Program-made: the position numbers and the translations under genes | Origin: Bacteroidetes bacterium RIFCSPLOWO2_12_FULL_35_15 | GTDB lineage: Bacteria > Bacteroidota > Bacteroidia > 2-12-FULL-35-15 | Length of the DNA stretch: 64,000 bases | NCBI GenBank assembly: GCA_001769385.1 | Contig: MEPB01000088.1 | Span: forward strand, 17,258 to 81,257 | Direction of reading: 5' to 3' | Shown: one piece after another, positions 17,884 to 26,967 of the stretch | How positions within the stretch are numbered: position 1 is the first letter of the stretch | Layout: every line of letters starts with the position of its first letter | The notes under the pieces: generated by a model | Database searches by the model: none | What the model was told of the DNA's origin: nothing | Seen by the model: the letters and a program-made list of their open reading frames with translations, nothing else

Positions 17884-19473
17884 ATGACTATCAAAGAAGA
17901 AATAGAAAGGCGCAGAACATTTGGTATTATTGCACATCCCGATGCAGGTAAAACAACACTTACTGAAAAATTATTATTATTCGGAGGTGCCATCCAAATA
18001 GCAGGTGCCGTAAAATCAAATAAAATAAAGAAACATACCACTTCCGACTTTATGGAAATAGAGCGCCAACGTGGTATTTCTGTGGCTACATCTGTTATGG
18101 GTTTTGAATATAAAGGAGTAAAAATAAATTTATTGGATACTCCCGGCCACGAAGATTTTGCAGAAGACACCTATCGTACATTAACTGCCGTTGATAGTGT
18201 TGTGATGCTTATTGACTGTGCAAAAGGTGTGGAGCCGCAAACACGAAAGCTGCTTGAAGTTTGCCGTATGCGTAGCACACCTGTTATTGTATTCATCAAT
18301 AAATTAGACCGTGAAGGGAAAGACCCTTTTGACCTGTTAGAAGAAATTGAAAGAGAATTACGTATTGATCTGCGCCCATTGAGTTGGCCAATCAGTATGG
18401 GAAAAACATTTAAAGGTGTTTATAATTTATATGAAAAAAGTTTAACTGTTTTTAATTCAGGGGAAAAACAAACAGATGAAAACTCCATCGAAATAAAAGA
18501 TCTAAACGATGGAACACTGGACAAACTGATTGGAGAAGATTATGCCAATACCTTGAGAAATGATGTTGAATTATTAGAAGCCGGTTATCCAAAATTTGAT
18601 CTGGAAGAATATACAGAAGCGATGGTTTCCCCTGTATTTTTTGGTAGTGCTGTCAATAATTTTGGAGTACGTGAATTGTTAGATGCCTTTATCAGAATAG
18701 CTCCTGCTCCAAAAGGAAGAACCACAGATAAGAAAGAAGTAAAACCGGAAGATAAAAATTTCAGTGGTTTCGTTTTTAAGATACATGCTAACCTGGACCC
18801 AAAACATCGGGATCGTATTGCATTTTTAAGAATCGTTTCGGGAAAGTTTGAACGTAATAAAAATTATTACCATGTGCGTGAGAACCGGAGCATGAAGTTC
18901 TCAAATCCAACCGCTTTCATGGCGCAAGACAAAAGTGTTGTAGATGAAGCCTTTCCGGGTGATATCATCGGGTTATATGATTCAAGTAATTTTAAAATTG
19001 GTGATACTTTAACAGAAGGTGAAAAGATGAATTTCAGTGGTATCCCACAATTTTCTCCCGAGTTGTTTAAGTATGTAGTAAATGCCGACCCTTTAAAAAC
19101 CAAACAATTGAACAAAGGTCTTGAGCAATTGACGGATGAAGGTGTTGCGCAATTATTCACTAAAAAAACAGACAATAGAAAAGTGCTAGGGACAGTTGGA
19201 GCATTACAATTTGAAGTAATTCAACATCGTTTAAAAAGTGAGTATTCTGCATCCTGTAATTTTGAACCTATTTCTCTATACAAAGCATGCTGGATAAGTT
19301 GTAAAGACAAAAAGAAATTGGAAGAATTTATTTTTGAAAAAGCGCATCACATGGCAACCGATAAAGAAAACCGACCTGTATTTTTAGCTGAATCGGCTTG
19401 GGCACTACAAATGGCTCAGGAAAAAAATCCGGAAATAAAATTCCATTTCATATCGGAGTTTACGGACGAGTAA
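17884..19473 (+). CDS. prfC: Peptide chain release factor 3
   Basis: 529 aa from the ATG at 17884; an open upstream part overlaps the rplS terminator and is not used. It is a translational GTPase that recycles RF1/RF2. HPDAGKTTLTEKL (P-loop), RQRGISVATSVMGFEY (switch I), DTPGHEDF and NKLDRE are intact. Length agrees with RF3 (about 530 aa). Confidence 0.95.
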   Translation: MTIKEEIERRRTFGIIAHPDAGKTTLTEKLLLFGGAIQIAGAVKSNKIKKHTTSDFMEIERQRGISVATSVMGFEYKGVKINLLDTPGHEDFAEDTYRTLTAVDSVVMLIDCAKGVEPQTRKLLEVCRMRSTPVIVFINKLDREGKDPFDLLEEIERELRIDLRPLSWPISMGKTFKGVYNLYEKSLTVFNSGEKQTDENSIEIKDLNDGTLDKLIGEDYANTLRNDVELLEAGYPKFDLEEYTEAMVSPVFFGSAVNNFGVRELLDAFIRIAPAPKGRTTDKKEVKPEDKNFSGFVFKIHANLDPKHRDRIAFLRIVSGKFERNKNYYHVRENRSMKFSNPTAFMAQDKSVVDEAFPGDIIGLYDSSNFKIGDTLTEGEKMNFSGIPQFSPELFKYVVNADPLKTKQLNKGLEQLTDEGVAQLFTKKTDNRKVLGTVGALQFEVIQHRLKSEYSASCNFEPISLYKACWISCKDKKKLEEFIFEKAHHMATDKENRPVFLAESAWALQMAQEKNPEIKFHFISEFTDE

Positions 19474-19499
19474 GATCTACTATAAAAAACCTTCTGAAT

Positions 19500-19898
19500 T
19501 TAAAGGAATGTCTTTAACCAGGTCACCGCATCTTCTTCGCTGGTTAATATTCTTGTGGGAGTAATTGGATGATTAAAAGACACATATGCTTGTCCCATTA
19601 ATTTCTGAGCAATGTTATTTACAACAAATGCACTTGCCAATGTATATTGGTTGGCCTCTTCACTTGCCGCATATTGTCTTGCCTCTGTATTTGCTAACGT
19701 AAAACTTCCTGCAATAAACAGTATTGGAAATTTTGCCCCTCCGCCAATATTAGCTAATGCATCAACTATTTGTTTCCCATCATTCTTATTCATTGTTAGA
19801 TTGGGCTTCATAAATATTTGAATAATTCCATCGCTACGCAAGGAAACAACAGAGGCATCCAGATTAATTTCTTTTATAATTGAAGAATCTTCCTTCAT
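19500..19898 (-). CDS. STAS/SpoIIAA-like small protein
   Basis: 132 aa from the ATG at 19898. A longer frame would overlap the mtaB gene and lacks sense. It contains the pattern KPNLTMNKNDGKQIVDAL followed by FPILFIAGSF, seen in STAS-like cytoplasmic proteins of Bacteroidota. It ends with EEDAVTWLKTFL, as in SpoIIAA-like domains of this group. The function is unknown. It lies 55 bases downstream of mtaB on the same strand and is convergent with prfC. Confidence 0.6.
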   Translation of the reverse strand: MKEDSSIIKEINLDASVVSLRSDGIIQIFMKPNLTMNKNDGKQIVDALANIGGGAKFPILFIAGSFTLANTEARQYAASEEANQYTLASAFVVNNIAQKLMGQAYVSFNHPITPTRILTSEEDAVTWLKTFL

Positions 19899-19953
19899 TC
19901 GAATGTTTTTGATATTCAAAGTTATGCTAAAAAAATTAAATAGAATTAATGAC

Positions 19954-21324
19954 TTATTGGAGTGACGAAATTTCTTTGCTTTCAATAATCAGCATACTTC
20001 CATCTGAGTCAAGTTCTTTAAGTTGAACTTGTTTTAATTGATTGATCAGATCAGGGTTGTATGTTGTTTTTACTTTAATATAATTATCTGTAAAGCCATG
20101 CATAAATCCATCTTTGTTATCCGATTCAAAAAGTACAGTTCGGGTTTCACTAAGATGTTGCTGGTAAAAATGACGTTGTTTTTTTGCAGACAGAATACGT
20201 AACATTTTATTACGTTTTTTTCTGACTGCCATCGGAACAACATTTTTGATAATTATTGCATCTGTATTATCACGCTCAGAATACGTGAAAACATGTAAGT
20301 AGGATATATCCAGTTCATTCAGGAAATTATAAGTATCTAAAAAATCTTCCTCTGTTTCTCCCGGAAAACCTACTATCACATCCACACCAATGCAACAATG
20401 CGGCATTAATGTCTTTATTTTTGAAACCCTATCGGAATATAATTCTCGCAAATATCGTCTGCGCATTGCTTTCAAAATTTTGTTACTTCCTGATTGCAAA
20501 GGAATATGAAAATGAGGAACAAAATGTTTTGAAGTTGCAACATATTCAATAATTTCATCCTTTAACAAATTGGGTTCAATGGATGAGATCCTGAAACGCT
20601 CAATTCCATTTACTTTATCAAGCTCTTTCACTAAATCAAAAAATGTTTCTTCTTGATTCTTGACTCTTGACTCTTGACTCTTTTTATTTGATTCCTGATC
20701 TTTGCTGCTTGATTCACTATTCCCAAAATCACCAAGATTTACACCTGTAAGAACAATTTCTTTTACATTTTGTGTTGCAATCTCTGTAGCGTTTTTAACA
20801 GCATTCGAAATAGTATCACTTCTGCTGTTACCTCTCGCTAAAGGAATGGTACAAAAAGAACAGTTATAATCACAGCCATCCTGCACTTTCAAAAAAACAC
20901 GGGTACGATCGCCAAAAGAATAAGAATCAACAAAAAAGTTAGCTTCTTCGATCTCACAACTATATACTTCTGCTTTTGTTTTTTTTGTCAGGTCACTCAG
21001 ATAATTAAGCAATTTGAATTTTTCGGAAGCGCCTAAAACAAGATCCACACCGTCAATATTAGCAATTTCTTCAGGTTTCAACTGCGCATAACAACCAACA
21101 ATTACAACATACGCATCGGGGGATACATTTAATGCCGATCTTACGATTTGCTTACATTCCTTATCAGCATTAGATGTTACCGAACAGGTATTAATAACAT
21201 ATACATCAGCAGCTTGGGTAAAATCTACTTTCTGGTACCCATTCTCTTCAAACAGGCGTGAAATGGTGCTTGTTTCAGAAAAATTCAGCTTACAACCTAA
21301 TGTATGAAATGCGACTCGTTTCAA
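19954..21324 (-). CDS. mtaB: tRNA N6-threonylcarbamoyladenosine methylthiotransferase
   Basis: 456 aa radical SAM methylthiotransferase converting t6A37 to ms2t6A. The N-terminal domain has Cys11, Cys47 and Cys78 (LGCKLN, NTCSVT, VGCYAQ). The radical SAM motif is CDYNCSFC (Cys151, Cys155, Cys158), and a TRAM domain ends the protein. Residues about 203-226 form a Ser/Lys/Gln-rich insertion encoded by heptamer repeats; the frame stays open. Confidence 0.93.
   Translation of the reverse strand: MKRVAFHTLGCKLNFSETSTISRLFEENGYQKVDFTQAADVYVINTCSVTSNADKECKQIVRSALNVSPDAYVVIVGCYAQLKPEEIANIDGVDLVLGASEKFKLLNYLSDLTKKTKAEVYSCEIEEANFFVDSYSFGDRTRVFLKVQDGCDYNCSFCTIPLARGNSRSDTISNAVKNATEIATQNVKEIVLTGVNLGDFGNSESSSKDQESNKKSQESRVKNQEETFFDLVKELDKVNGIERFRISSIEPNLLKDEIIEYVATSKHFVPHFHIPLQSGSNKILKAMRRRYLRELYSDRVSKIKTLMPHCCIGVDVIVGFPGETEEDFLDTYNFLNELDISYLHVFTYSERDNTDAIIIKNVVPMAVRKKRNKMLRILSAKKQRHFYQQHLSETRTVLFESDNKDGFMHGFTDNYIKVKTTYNPDLINQLKQVQLKELDSDGSMLIIESKEISSLQ
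20653..20680. repeat. Heptamer tandem repeat inside mtaB
   Basis: Four tandem units (ttgattc, then ttgactc three times) lie in frame within mtaB, next to a related A/T-rich stretch to about 20720. They encode the QESRVKNQE part of the insertion. Confidence 0.8.
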
Positions 21325-21588
21325 ATCTTCCTGATTTAAATTTGGGATTGCGAAAATACTAATTATCCACGAACCTTTAATTAGTTAATTAATCACATTA
21401 AGAAATTTATTGATGAATACTTCCCGAAAAGAATGGTGGAATAATGCACCTGTTCAAAAAACTGTTAATAAGAGGAATTTAAGAGCGTGATTTTTTACTG
21501 AATAATTGCCTAAACTTGAAGAATAATAAAATTTGCGGAACAAATTTCATTTTTCTAAAAAATGAGATCAACCCAAAAACAGATATTC

Positions 21589-23229
21589 ATGAAAAAACAA
21601 TTTCTCTATCTTTCAATAATGCTATTGTTCATAGCATGTTCAACAAAGGACGAAAAGCAAAAAGATACTCGCACGGTTTTCAAATACAATGAAATGGGAG
21701 CTCTTACATCAATAGATCCTGCCGCTGCCCGCACTTTTGAAAACATCTGGGTTGTTAATCAATTGTACAATGGTTTGGTTCAAATGAATGATTCTTTACA
21801 CATTGAGCCATCAATAGCTAAATCATGGACCATTTCAAGTGACGGATTAACCTATACCTTCAAACTAAATTCGACTGTTTTTTTTCATGATAATGAAAAT
21901 TTCGAAAATGGTAAAGGAAGAAAAGTACGTGCAACTGATTTTGTTTACAGTTTTAATCGTTTGTTAGACCCAAAAGTTTCAAGTGCCACATCCTTACTTT
22001 CACAAGTTGATATGCGTGAACAAAAAGGTTTCGAAGCACCTGACGATAGTACATTTGTTATTCACCTGGTAAAACCATTTACTCCGTTTTTAGGAATCCT
22101 GACCATGAAATATTTTTCTGTTATCCCAAAAGAAGTTGTAGAGAAACAGGGTGAAGATTTTCGCAGAAATCCTGTTGGTACAGGCCCTTTCAAATTAAAA
22201 ATGTGGGAAGAAGGATCAAAAATGGTGCTTGTTAAAAATGAAAACTATTTTGAATTCGATGGCAAAAACCGACTTCCTTACCTGCATGCTGTTTCGATAT
22301 CCTTTATTAAAGACAAAGAAACTTCATTTCTTGATTTTCTGCAAGGAAACGTTGACATGGTTTCAGGAATTGATGCCATCAATACGGATGAAGTATTAAC
22401 CACAGAAGGGCAACTAAATGATAAATACAAAGGGAAATTTAACATTCAGACACAACCCTATTTAAAAACTGATTATTTAGGATTTTTAATTGATGAGAAT
22501 TTACCGGTTCTTAAAAATTCGCCTTTAAAAATAAAAGCCCTTCGACAAGCCATTAATTATGGTTTTGACCGAAAGAAAATGGTAAAATATTTACGCAGAA
22601 ATCTCGGAACCCCCGCTACAGCAGGATTCATCCCGGCAGGTTTGCCTTCATTTGATTCTACAAAAGTAAAAGGCTATGATTACAATCCGGATAAAGTAAG
22701 AGAATTGCTGTTTTTAGCTGGTTTCCCTGATGGAAAAGGCTTACCTGAAATTTCACTTGCCACTACCGAACAATATCTCGAATTAGCTGAATATATTCAA
22801 TCTCAATTAGCTGAATTTGGAATTAAAATGAAAATTGATGTTCAGAAAGCCTCTGTTTTATCTGAAGCTATTGCCAGCTCAAAAGTTAATTTCTTTCGAA
22901 AATCCTGGGTCGCGGATTATCCGGATGCGGAAAATTTTCTCTCCTTATTTTATAGTAAAAACTGGAGTCCGAAAGGATTTAACTATACACATTATTACAA
23001 TCCACAATTTGATCTGTTGTACGAAAAATCACAGGAAGAATTAAATGACTCAATTCGTAATGATTATTACCGGCAAATGGATCAGCTTTTAATTGACAAT
23101 GCCCCGGTTGTTCCGTTATATTATGATCAGGTTGTACGTTTAGTTCAAAATAATATCAGCGGATTAACTTCCAACCCAATGAATATGCTTTCATTAAAAA
23201 AAGTAAAAAAATATTATTCAATCGAATAA
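21589..23229 (+). CDS. Oligopeptide ABC transporter substrate-binding lipoprotein (SBP family 5)
   Basis: 546 aa from the ATG at 21589; nine open codons before it do not encode a signal. The lipobox is LLFIAC (lipidated Cys), so the protein is membrane-anchored. Family 5 signatures include TSIDPAAARTFENIWVVNQLYNGLV, the segment WTISSDGLTYTFKL and VGTGPFKL. It binds peptides or similar solutes. No permease or ATPase gene is adjacent, so it acts with a transporter encoded elsewhere. Confidence 0.88.
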   Translation: MKKQFLYLSIMLLFIACSTKDEKQKDTRTVFKYNEMGALTSIDPAAARTFENIWVVNQLYNGLVQMNDSLHIEPSIAKSWTISSDGLTYTFKLNSTVFFHDNENFENGKGRKVRATDFVYSFNRLLDPKVSSATSLLSQVDMREQKGFEAPDDSTFVIHLVKPFTPFLGILTMKYFSVIPKEVVEKQGEDFRRNPVGTGPFKLKMWEEGSKMVLVKNENYFEFDGKNRLPYLHAVSISFIKDKETSFLDFLQGNVDMVSGIDAINTDEVLTTEGQLNDKYKGKFNIQTQPYLKTDYLGFLIDENLPVLKNSPLKIKALRQAINYGFDRKKMVKYLRRNLGTPATAGFIPAGLPSFDSTKVKGYDYNPDKVRELLFLAGFPDGKGLPEISLATTEQYLELAEYIQSQLAEFGIKMKIDVQKASVLSEAIASSKVNFFRKSWVADYPDAENFLSLFYSKNWSPKGFNYTHYYNPQFDLLYEKSQEELNDSIRNDYYRQMDQLLIDNAPVVPLYYDQVVRLVQNNISGLTSNPMNMLSLKKVKKYYSIE

Positions 23230-23245
23230 ATTGATGATCCAAGAG

Positions 23246-23342
23246 CCCTGTTTAAATTTTAATAAAAGAATCTGATTACAATATTTTTAACCATTCTGTC
23301 AGAAATGACATCTAATATCTTTTGAGTAAAATTTAAACAACG
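23246..23342 (+). mobile_element. MITE-like element, short copy
   Basis: Terminal inverted repeats ctgtttaaatttta (23248-23261) and taaaatttaaacaacg (23327-23342) enclose about 65 bases. The left half (aataaaagaatct, then tttttaaccattctgtca) reappears in reverse orientation in the element at 27801-27962. No open frame inside. It lies just after the peptide-binding protein gene. Confidence 0.6.
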
Positions 23343-23358
23343 TCTAAATAATAAAATA

Positions 23359-24228
23359 TTATTCGGTTTCTTTTGCAAAAGTTCGTTCGGTGATATAAAC
23401 ACCTTCTTTATAAAAAAAAGTGCCTCCCCAACTATATTCTTCCTTTTTATAAATATTATCAACGCCATTAATATTTACTGTTACAACGGTAAGTTTTCTT
23501 CTATCTTCCTGAATTATTTTCTCTGTTATATTTCTTACAATTGGTTTCTGAGGGGTATTCGGTTCGATAATAACAGGTTTGGGCTTGGGAGGTTCCGGTT
23601 TATATTCAGGTTGCTTAACTTGCAAGGGAATTGGATTACTCGGAGGTGTTGGAGGCGCTGGTTTTGTTTCAGTAATTGGCTTAGGATTAGGCGTAGGTGG
23701 TTTAGGTTTGGGAATTGGATTTGCTTTTGCTTTTTTCTGCATTTCAGTTGCTGTAGCAGTATAATCTCTATCAAAACCGAAATCGCCTTCATTCATACCG
23801 TATTTAATTCTTCCCACAGGTTGTGAATATTTAACTTCCTGCTCTTCAGGTTGTTTTTCTAATTCAACTTCAGCAGTAAATTTTGCAAATTCCTCTTGTT
23901 CCCTATCTTTTGGAATATGTGTATCAACAACAACACTTTTTGAAATATATCCCATTTTAGTACAGGTAACTAAAAACTCTGCACCAAGATCCAGGTCGGC
24001 AGTGTATTTCCCACCATTCGGATCAATTACCCTATACGGAGCGCCATTCTTTGTTATTGTAATTACTGCATTTTTCAGATCCCCACCTACAACTGATAAT
24101 TTTATTTTCACACTAAACACAGGATTATTTTGTGCTTTCCCAATAAAAGATTGAAACAGCACCAAAACCATAACAATAGTAATGGGAATGGTTTTGAAAA
24201 AAAATATTTTATATATTTTATTATTCAT
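23359..24228 (-). CDS. Secreted proline-rich protein of unknown function
   Basis: 289 aa. An N-terminal hydrophobic segment (VMVLVLFQSFIGKAQ) is a likely signal peptide. Residues about 33-125 look like a beta-sandwich similar to carboxypeptidase-regulatory-like domains (VSVVGGDLKNAVITI-like strands, DPNGGKYTADLDLG). Residues about 170-240 are a Pro/Lys repeat (PKPKPPTPNPKP), probably a cell-wall-spanning linker. The C-terminus YSWGGTFFYKEGVYITERTF is compact. No named domain is certain. It is divergent from the inositol phosphatase gene. Confidence 0.65.
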   Translation of the reverse strand: MNNKIYKIFFFKTIPITIVMVLVLFQSFIGKAQNNPVFSVKIKLSVVGGDLKNAVITITKNGAPYRVIDPNGGKYTADLDLGAEFLVTCTKMGYISKSVVVDTHIPKDREQEEFAKFTAEVELEKQPEEQEVKYSQPVGRIKYGMNEGDFGFDRDYTATATEMQKKAKANPIPKPKPPTPNPKPITETKPAPPTPPSNPIPLQVKQPEYKPEPPKPKPVIIEPNTPQKPIVRNITEKIIQEDRRKLTVVTVNINGVDNIYKKEEYSWGGTFFYKEGVYITERTFAKETE

Positions 24229-24319
24229 AAATTTACCAACAAAAATAAGTATTAATTTTTTGGAATTGAAAACTCATTTTTTTGATACAAATTATAAATT
24301 GCGAATAACATTTATTAAA

Positions 24320-25117
24320 ATGACCTTAGAATTAAATGACCTTTGCCAAGAAGTATGCCAATTAACCAGAAAAGTAGGTGGTTTTATCAGATCAGAACAA
24401 AAAATATTTTCAACAAATAGTATTGAGGTAAAAGGCAAAAATGATTTTGTTTCTCATGTTGATAAGTCTGCTGAAATGCAATTGGTTGAAGTCCTTTCAA
24501 AACTATTACCTGAATCTGGTTTTATAGCCGAAGAGGGTACATCAAAAAAAAAAGGAGAAATATACAACTGGATCATTGACCCGCTTGATGGCACAACCAA
24601 TTTTATTCATGGAATACCATGTTTTGCAATAAGTATAGCTCTAAGGCGAAATGAAGAATTAGTACTTGGAGTGATCTACGAAATTAATTTAGATGAATGT
24701 TTTTATGCATGGGAAGGAAGTAATGCCTTTTTAAATGGAAAAGAAATACACGTTTCAATAGCTGCAACATTAGCCGATTCGTTAATTGCAACAGGATTTC
24801 CTTATTATGATTATACCCGGATGGATGATTACATGAAACTTTTCAATTATTTCATGAAGCATACGCACGGGTTGCGCAGATTAGGATCTGCAGCTACCGA
24901 TCTGGCATATGTTGCCTGCGGAAGATTTGATGGATTTTATGAATACAGCCTTCAACCCTGGGATGTGGCAGCCGGTGCTTTTATTGTAAAACAAGCCGGT
25001 GGAAAAGTTACCGATTTTAGTGGCAAAAATAATTTTATTTTTGGAAAAGAAATTGTTGCAGGAAACAGTACTAATTTTGAGGAATTTTTAAATACAGTAA
25101 AAGAACACTTCAAGTAA
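24320..25117 (+). CDS. Inositol monophosphatase family protein
   Basis: 265 aa from the ATG at 24320; the open upstream part overlaps the divergent promoter region. Metal-binding motifs of the family are clear: GFIAEEGT (Glu pair), WIIDPLDGTTNFIHG and QPWDVAAGAFIVKQAGG. It hydrolyses phosphate esters of inositol or related sugars in the cytoplasm with Mg2+. The exact substrate is not shown. Confidence 0.92.
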   Translation: MTLELNDLCQEVCQLTRKVGGFIRSEQKIFSTNSIEVKGKNDFVSHVDKSAEMQLVEVLSKLLPESGFIAEEGTSKKKGEIYNWIIDPLDGTTNFIHGIPCFAISIALRRNEELVLGVIYEINLDECFYAWEGSNAFLNGKEIHVSIAATLADSLIATGFPYYDYTRMDDYMKLFNYFMKHTHGLRRLGSAATDLAYVACGRFDGFYEYSLQPWDVAAGAFIVKQAGGKVTDFSGKNNFIFGKEIVAGNSTNFEEFLNTVKEHFK

Positions 25118-25152
25118 TTGTTTACTCTTATTTAGCAAATACACTGCTCGTA

Positions 25153-25857
25153 TCAATACAAATTAGCAATTTTAGAAAGTTCTTTTGGTTTCATTAAAAT
25201 TATCTTTCTTCCTTCCACTTCAATCAAACCGTCTTCCTTAAATTCATGTAAAAATCTAACTAAGGTTTCGCGGGCCGTTCCTACCATTTTTGATAAATCA
25301 TCCCGTGATAAAAAAAGCTCAACAGGTTTATTTTCCTGATCTTCCTTCATATATTTATCCCGTAATATCAATAAACATAAGGCAAGTCTTTCTCTTACCG
25401 TTTTATGAGCAAAAATAGCAATGCTGTTTACAAGAACACCGAACTCATGACTTAAACATTTAAGTAATCTGTTCGAAAGAATGGTTGAAGAATTTAATGC
25501 TTTCAGGAAATCTTCTTTAGGAATAAAAGAAATAACTGCCTCTTCGAGGACAGCAGCCGAATCAGGATAAAATTCCTCGCTGATGAGTGCATGATAGCCT
25601 AATAATTCTCCGGCATTACAAACATAAATTATTTGTTCATGACCGTCTTTATCCGTTTTGTATTTTTTTACTTTTCCACTTTCAATGTAATAGATCCCGG
25701 TTGGATAACTGTCTTCCCTGAATAAAATTTCTCCTTTTTTATATTTATGCGTGATCTTGTTTTTTTTCAATATGGCCATTTCCGGATCAGGTAAACCTTC
25801 AAATACAGATTCACTTTTGAACTGATACTTTTCAAATGGAAAATCAAGAGATTGCAT
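25153..25857 (-). CDS. CRP/FNR family transcriptional regulator
   Basis: 234 aa. The N-terminal cyclic-nucleotide-binding-type domain spans about residues 20-140 (KYKKGEILFREDSYPTGIYYIESG). The C-terminal winged helix has SRDDLSKMVGTARETLVRFLHEF. The recognition helix carries R196-E197-T198-xx-R201, the same RETxxR arrangement as E. coli CRP, which binds TGTGA. The FNR iron-sulfur cysteines are absent. A perfect CRP-type palindrome overlaps its own promoter (25901-25916), suggesting self-regulation. The divergent genes start at 26079. Confidence 0.9.
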   Translation of the reverse strand: MQSLDFPFEKYQFKSESVFEGLPDPEMAILKKNKITHKYKKGEILFREDSYPTGIYYIESGKVKKYKTDKDGHEQIIYVCNAGELLGYHALISEEFYPDSAAVLEEAVISFIPKEDFLKALNSSTILSNRLLKCLSHEFGVLVNSIAIFAHKTVRERLALCLLILRDKYMKEDQENKPVELFLSRDDLSKMVGTARETLVRFLHEFKEDGLIEVEGRKIILMKPKELSKIANLY

Positions 25858-25882
25858 AATAATTCTTTCTAAATATGTTTAT

Positions 25883-25890
25883 CAAAGTTA
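25883..25890 (-). promoter_or_regulatory. -7 element of the CRP-family regulator gene
   Basis: On the minus strand TAACTTTG matches TAnnTTTG, 25 bases before the ATG at 25857. The CRP-type palindrome lies ten bases further upstream, over the -33 zone. Confidence 0.55.
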
Positions 25891-25900
25891 TAAAAATATT

Positions 25901-25916
25901 TGTGATTTATGTCACA
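25901..25916. promoter_or_regulatory. Perfect CRP-type operator
   Basis: TGTGA, six bases, TCACA: the full CRP consensus palindrome, in the 221-base divergent region between the CRP-family gene and the methyltransferase gene at 26079. Its centre is about 30 bases upstream of the predicted start of the regulator transcript. Confidence 0.75.
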
Positions 25917-26078
25917 TTATAACCATGCATAAATCACAATCGACCATAACATAAATCAATTTATTATCAGGTTAACACATTTACATTTGTTATTAGAAAA
26001 TTATTCCCTGTTTTTTCTGATGAGCATTAAAGGTTGATATACTCATGTTGATAGAAAATAGAATAAATAGGATCGCTT

Positions 26079-26699
26079 ATGATGATGAGTTTTTTAAAAT
26101 TGAGATTACCTATTAAGGACGAAGAGTTTGATGTCATATATCCACAAACTATCAGGCATCTTTCTAAACGACATTTTACTCCTGTAGAAGTTGCTATTAA
26201 AGCAACCGAATGGTTAACCGAAAATAATTTTACCGGCAAAATTTTGGATATCGGATCAGGATCGGGCAAATTTTGTTTTATCGCGGCAGCGCTTTCGAAA
26301 AGTACAATTACCGGAGTCGAATACCGAAAGGATCATGTTGACATCTGTAATAAAATCAAATTAAAAAACAGACTTCAAAATGTGGAGTTCATTCATTCAA
26401 ACATCAATAAGATTGCATTTGAAAACTATGATGGATTTTACTTTTTCAATTCTTTCCAGGAACAGATTGATAGTTCAGCGAAGATCGATATGATAATTAA
26501 AACAGACGAATCTTTTTATGACGAATATGAAGGTTATGTAAAAAATGAATTAAAAAAATTACCTGCAGGTACAAAATTAGTTACCTACCATACCAGTCTT
26601 GGCCAAATTCCATCTAATTTCTGTCTTACGAAAACTCGTTTTGATGGCAAATTAAAATTATGGAAAAAAAATGCTAATTCTATAAGTAAACTTCTTTAA
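26079..26699 (+). CDS. Class I SAM-dependent methyltransferase-fold protein
   Basis: 206 aa. The SAM-binding motif is KILDIGSGSGKFCFIAA near residue 65, followed by GVEYRKDH. The final third is short, so the acceptor-binding part is reduced. Three ATG codons in a row begin the frame; the first is used here, and the third is equally possible. It is divergent from the CRP-family regulator and four bases upstream of a small gene, so both may answer to that regulator. The substrate is unknown. Confidence 0.75.
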   Translation: MMMSFLKLRLPIKDEEFDVIYPQTIRHLSKRHFTPVEVAIKATEWLTENNFTGKILDIGSGSGKFCFIAAALSKSTITGVEYRKDHVDICNKIKLKNRLQNVEFIHSNINKIAFENYDGFYFFNSFQEQIDSSAKIDMIIKTDESFYDEYEGYVKNELKKLPAGTKLVTYHTSLGQIPSNFCLTKTRFDGKLKLWKKNANSISKLL

Positions 26700-26703
26700 G
26701 AAA

Positions 26704-26913
26704 ATGACAAAGGACAAACTTATTGATAAGGGAATAAAAAAATTAAAAAGATTTGGCTTTACAAATGTCAATAAGGATAATCTATTAGTGGATGAAGTAT
26801 ATGTCTTTTATTTTAAAAGATTTATTTTAATAATGAAAGGTGAGAATCCGAAGTTAGACCATACGATTGATGAGCTTTTAATGATAATCAATAATAAAGC
26901 TAAACGGGAGTGA
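26704..26913 (+). CDS. Small protein of unknown function
   Basis: 69 aa, basic, no signal peptide. It reads MTKDKLIDKGIKKLKRFGF, then VDEVYVFYFKRFILIM, and ends with a helical TIDELLMIINNKAK part. It starts four bases after the methyltransferase gene, which favours a real co-translated gene. No family recognised. Confidence 0.55.
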   Translation: MTKDKLIDKGIKKLKRFGFTNVNKDNLLVDEVYVFYFKRFILIMKGENPKLDHTIDELLMIINNKAKRE

Positions 26914-26967
26914 AATAACAACTGTTTTTTTATAAAATTTTAACATGTTCGAATTTATAAATAAGTA

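Noticed and set aside
20647..20720. Frameshift or pseudogenisation of mtaB at the repeat
   Set aside because: The frame stays open through the insertion and all conserved motifs on both sides are intact.
25901..25916. FNR-type box for oxygen control
   Set aside because: The sequence is TGTGA-N6-TCACA (CRP type), not TTGAT-N4-ATCAA, and the regulator lacks the FNR cysteine set.
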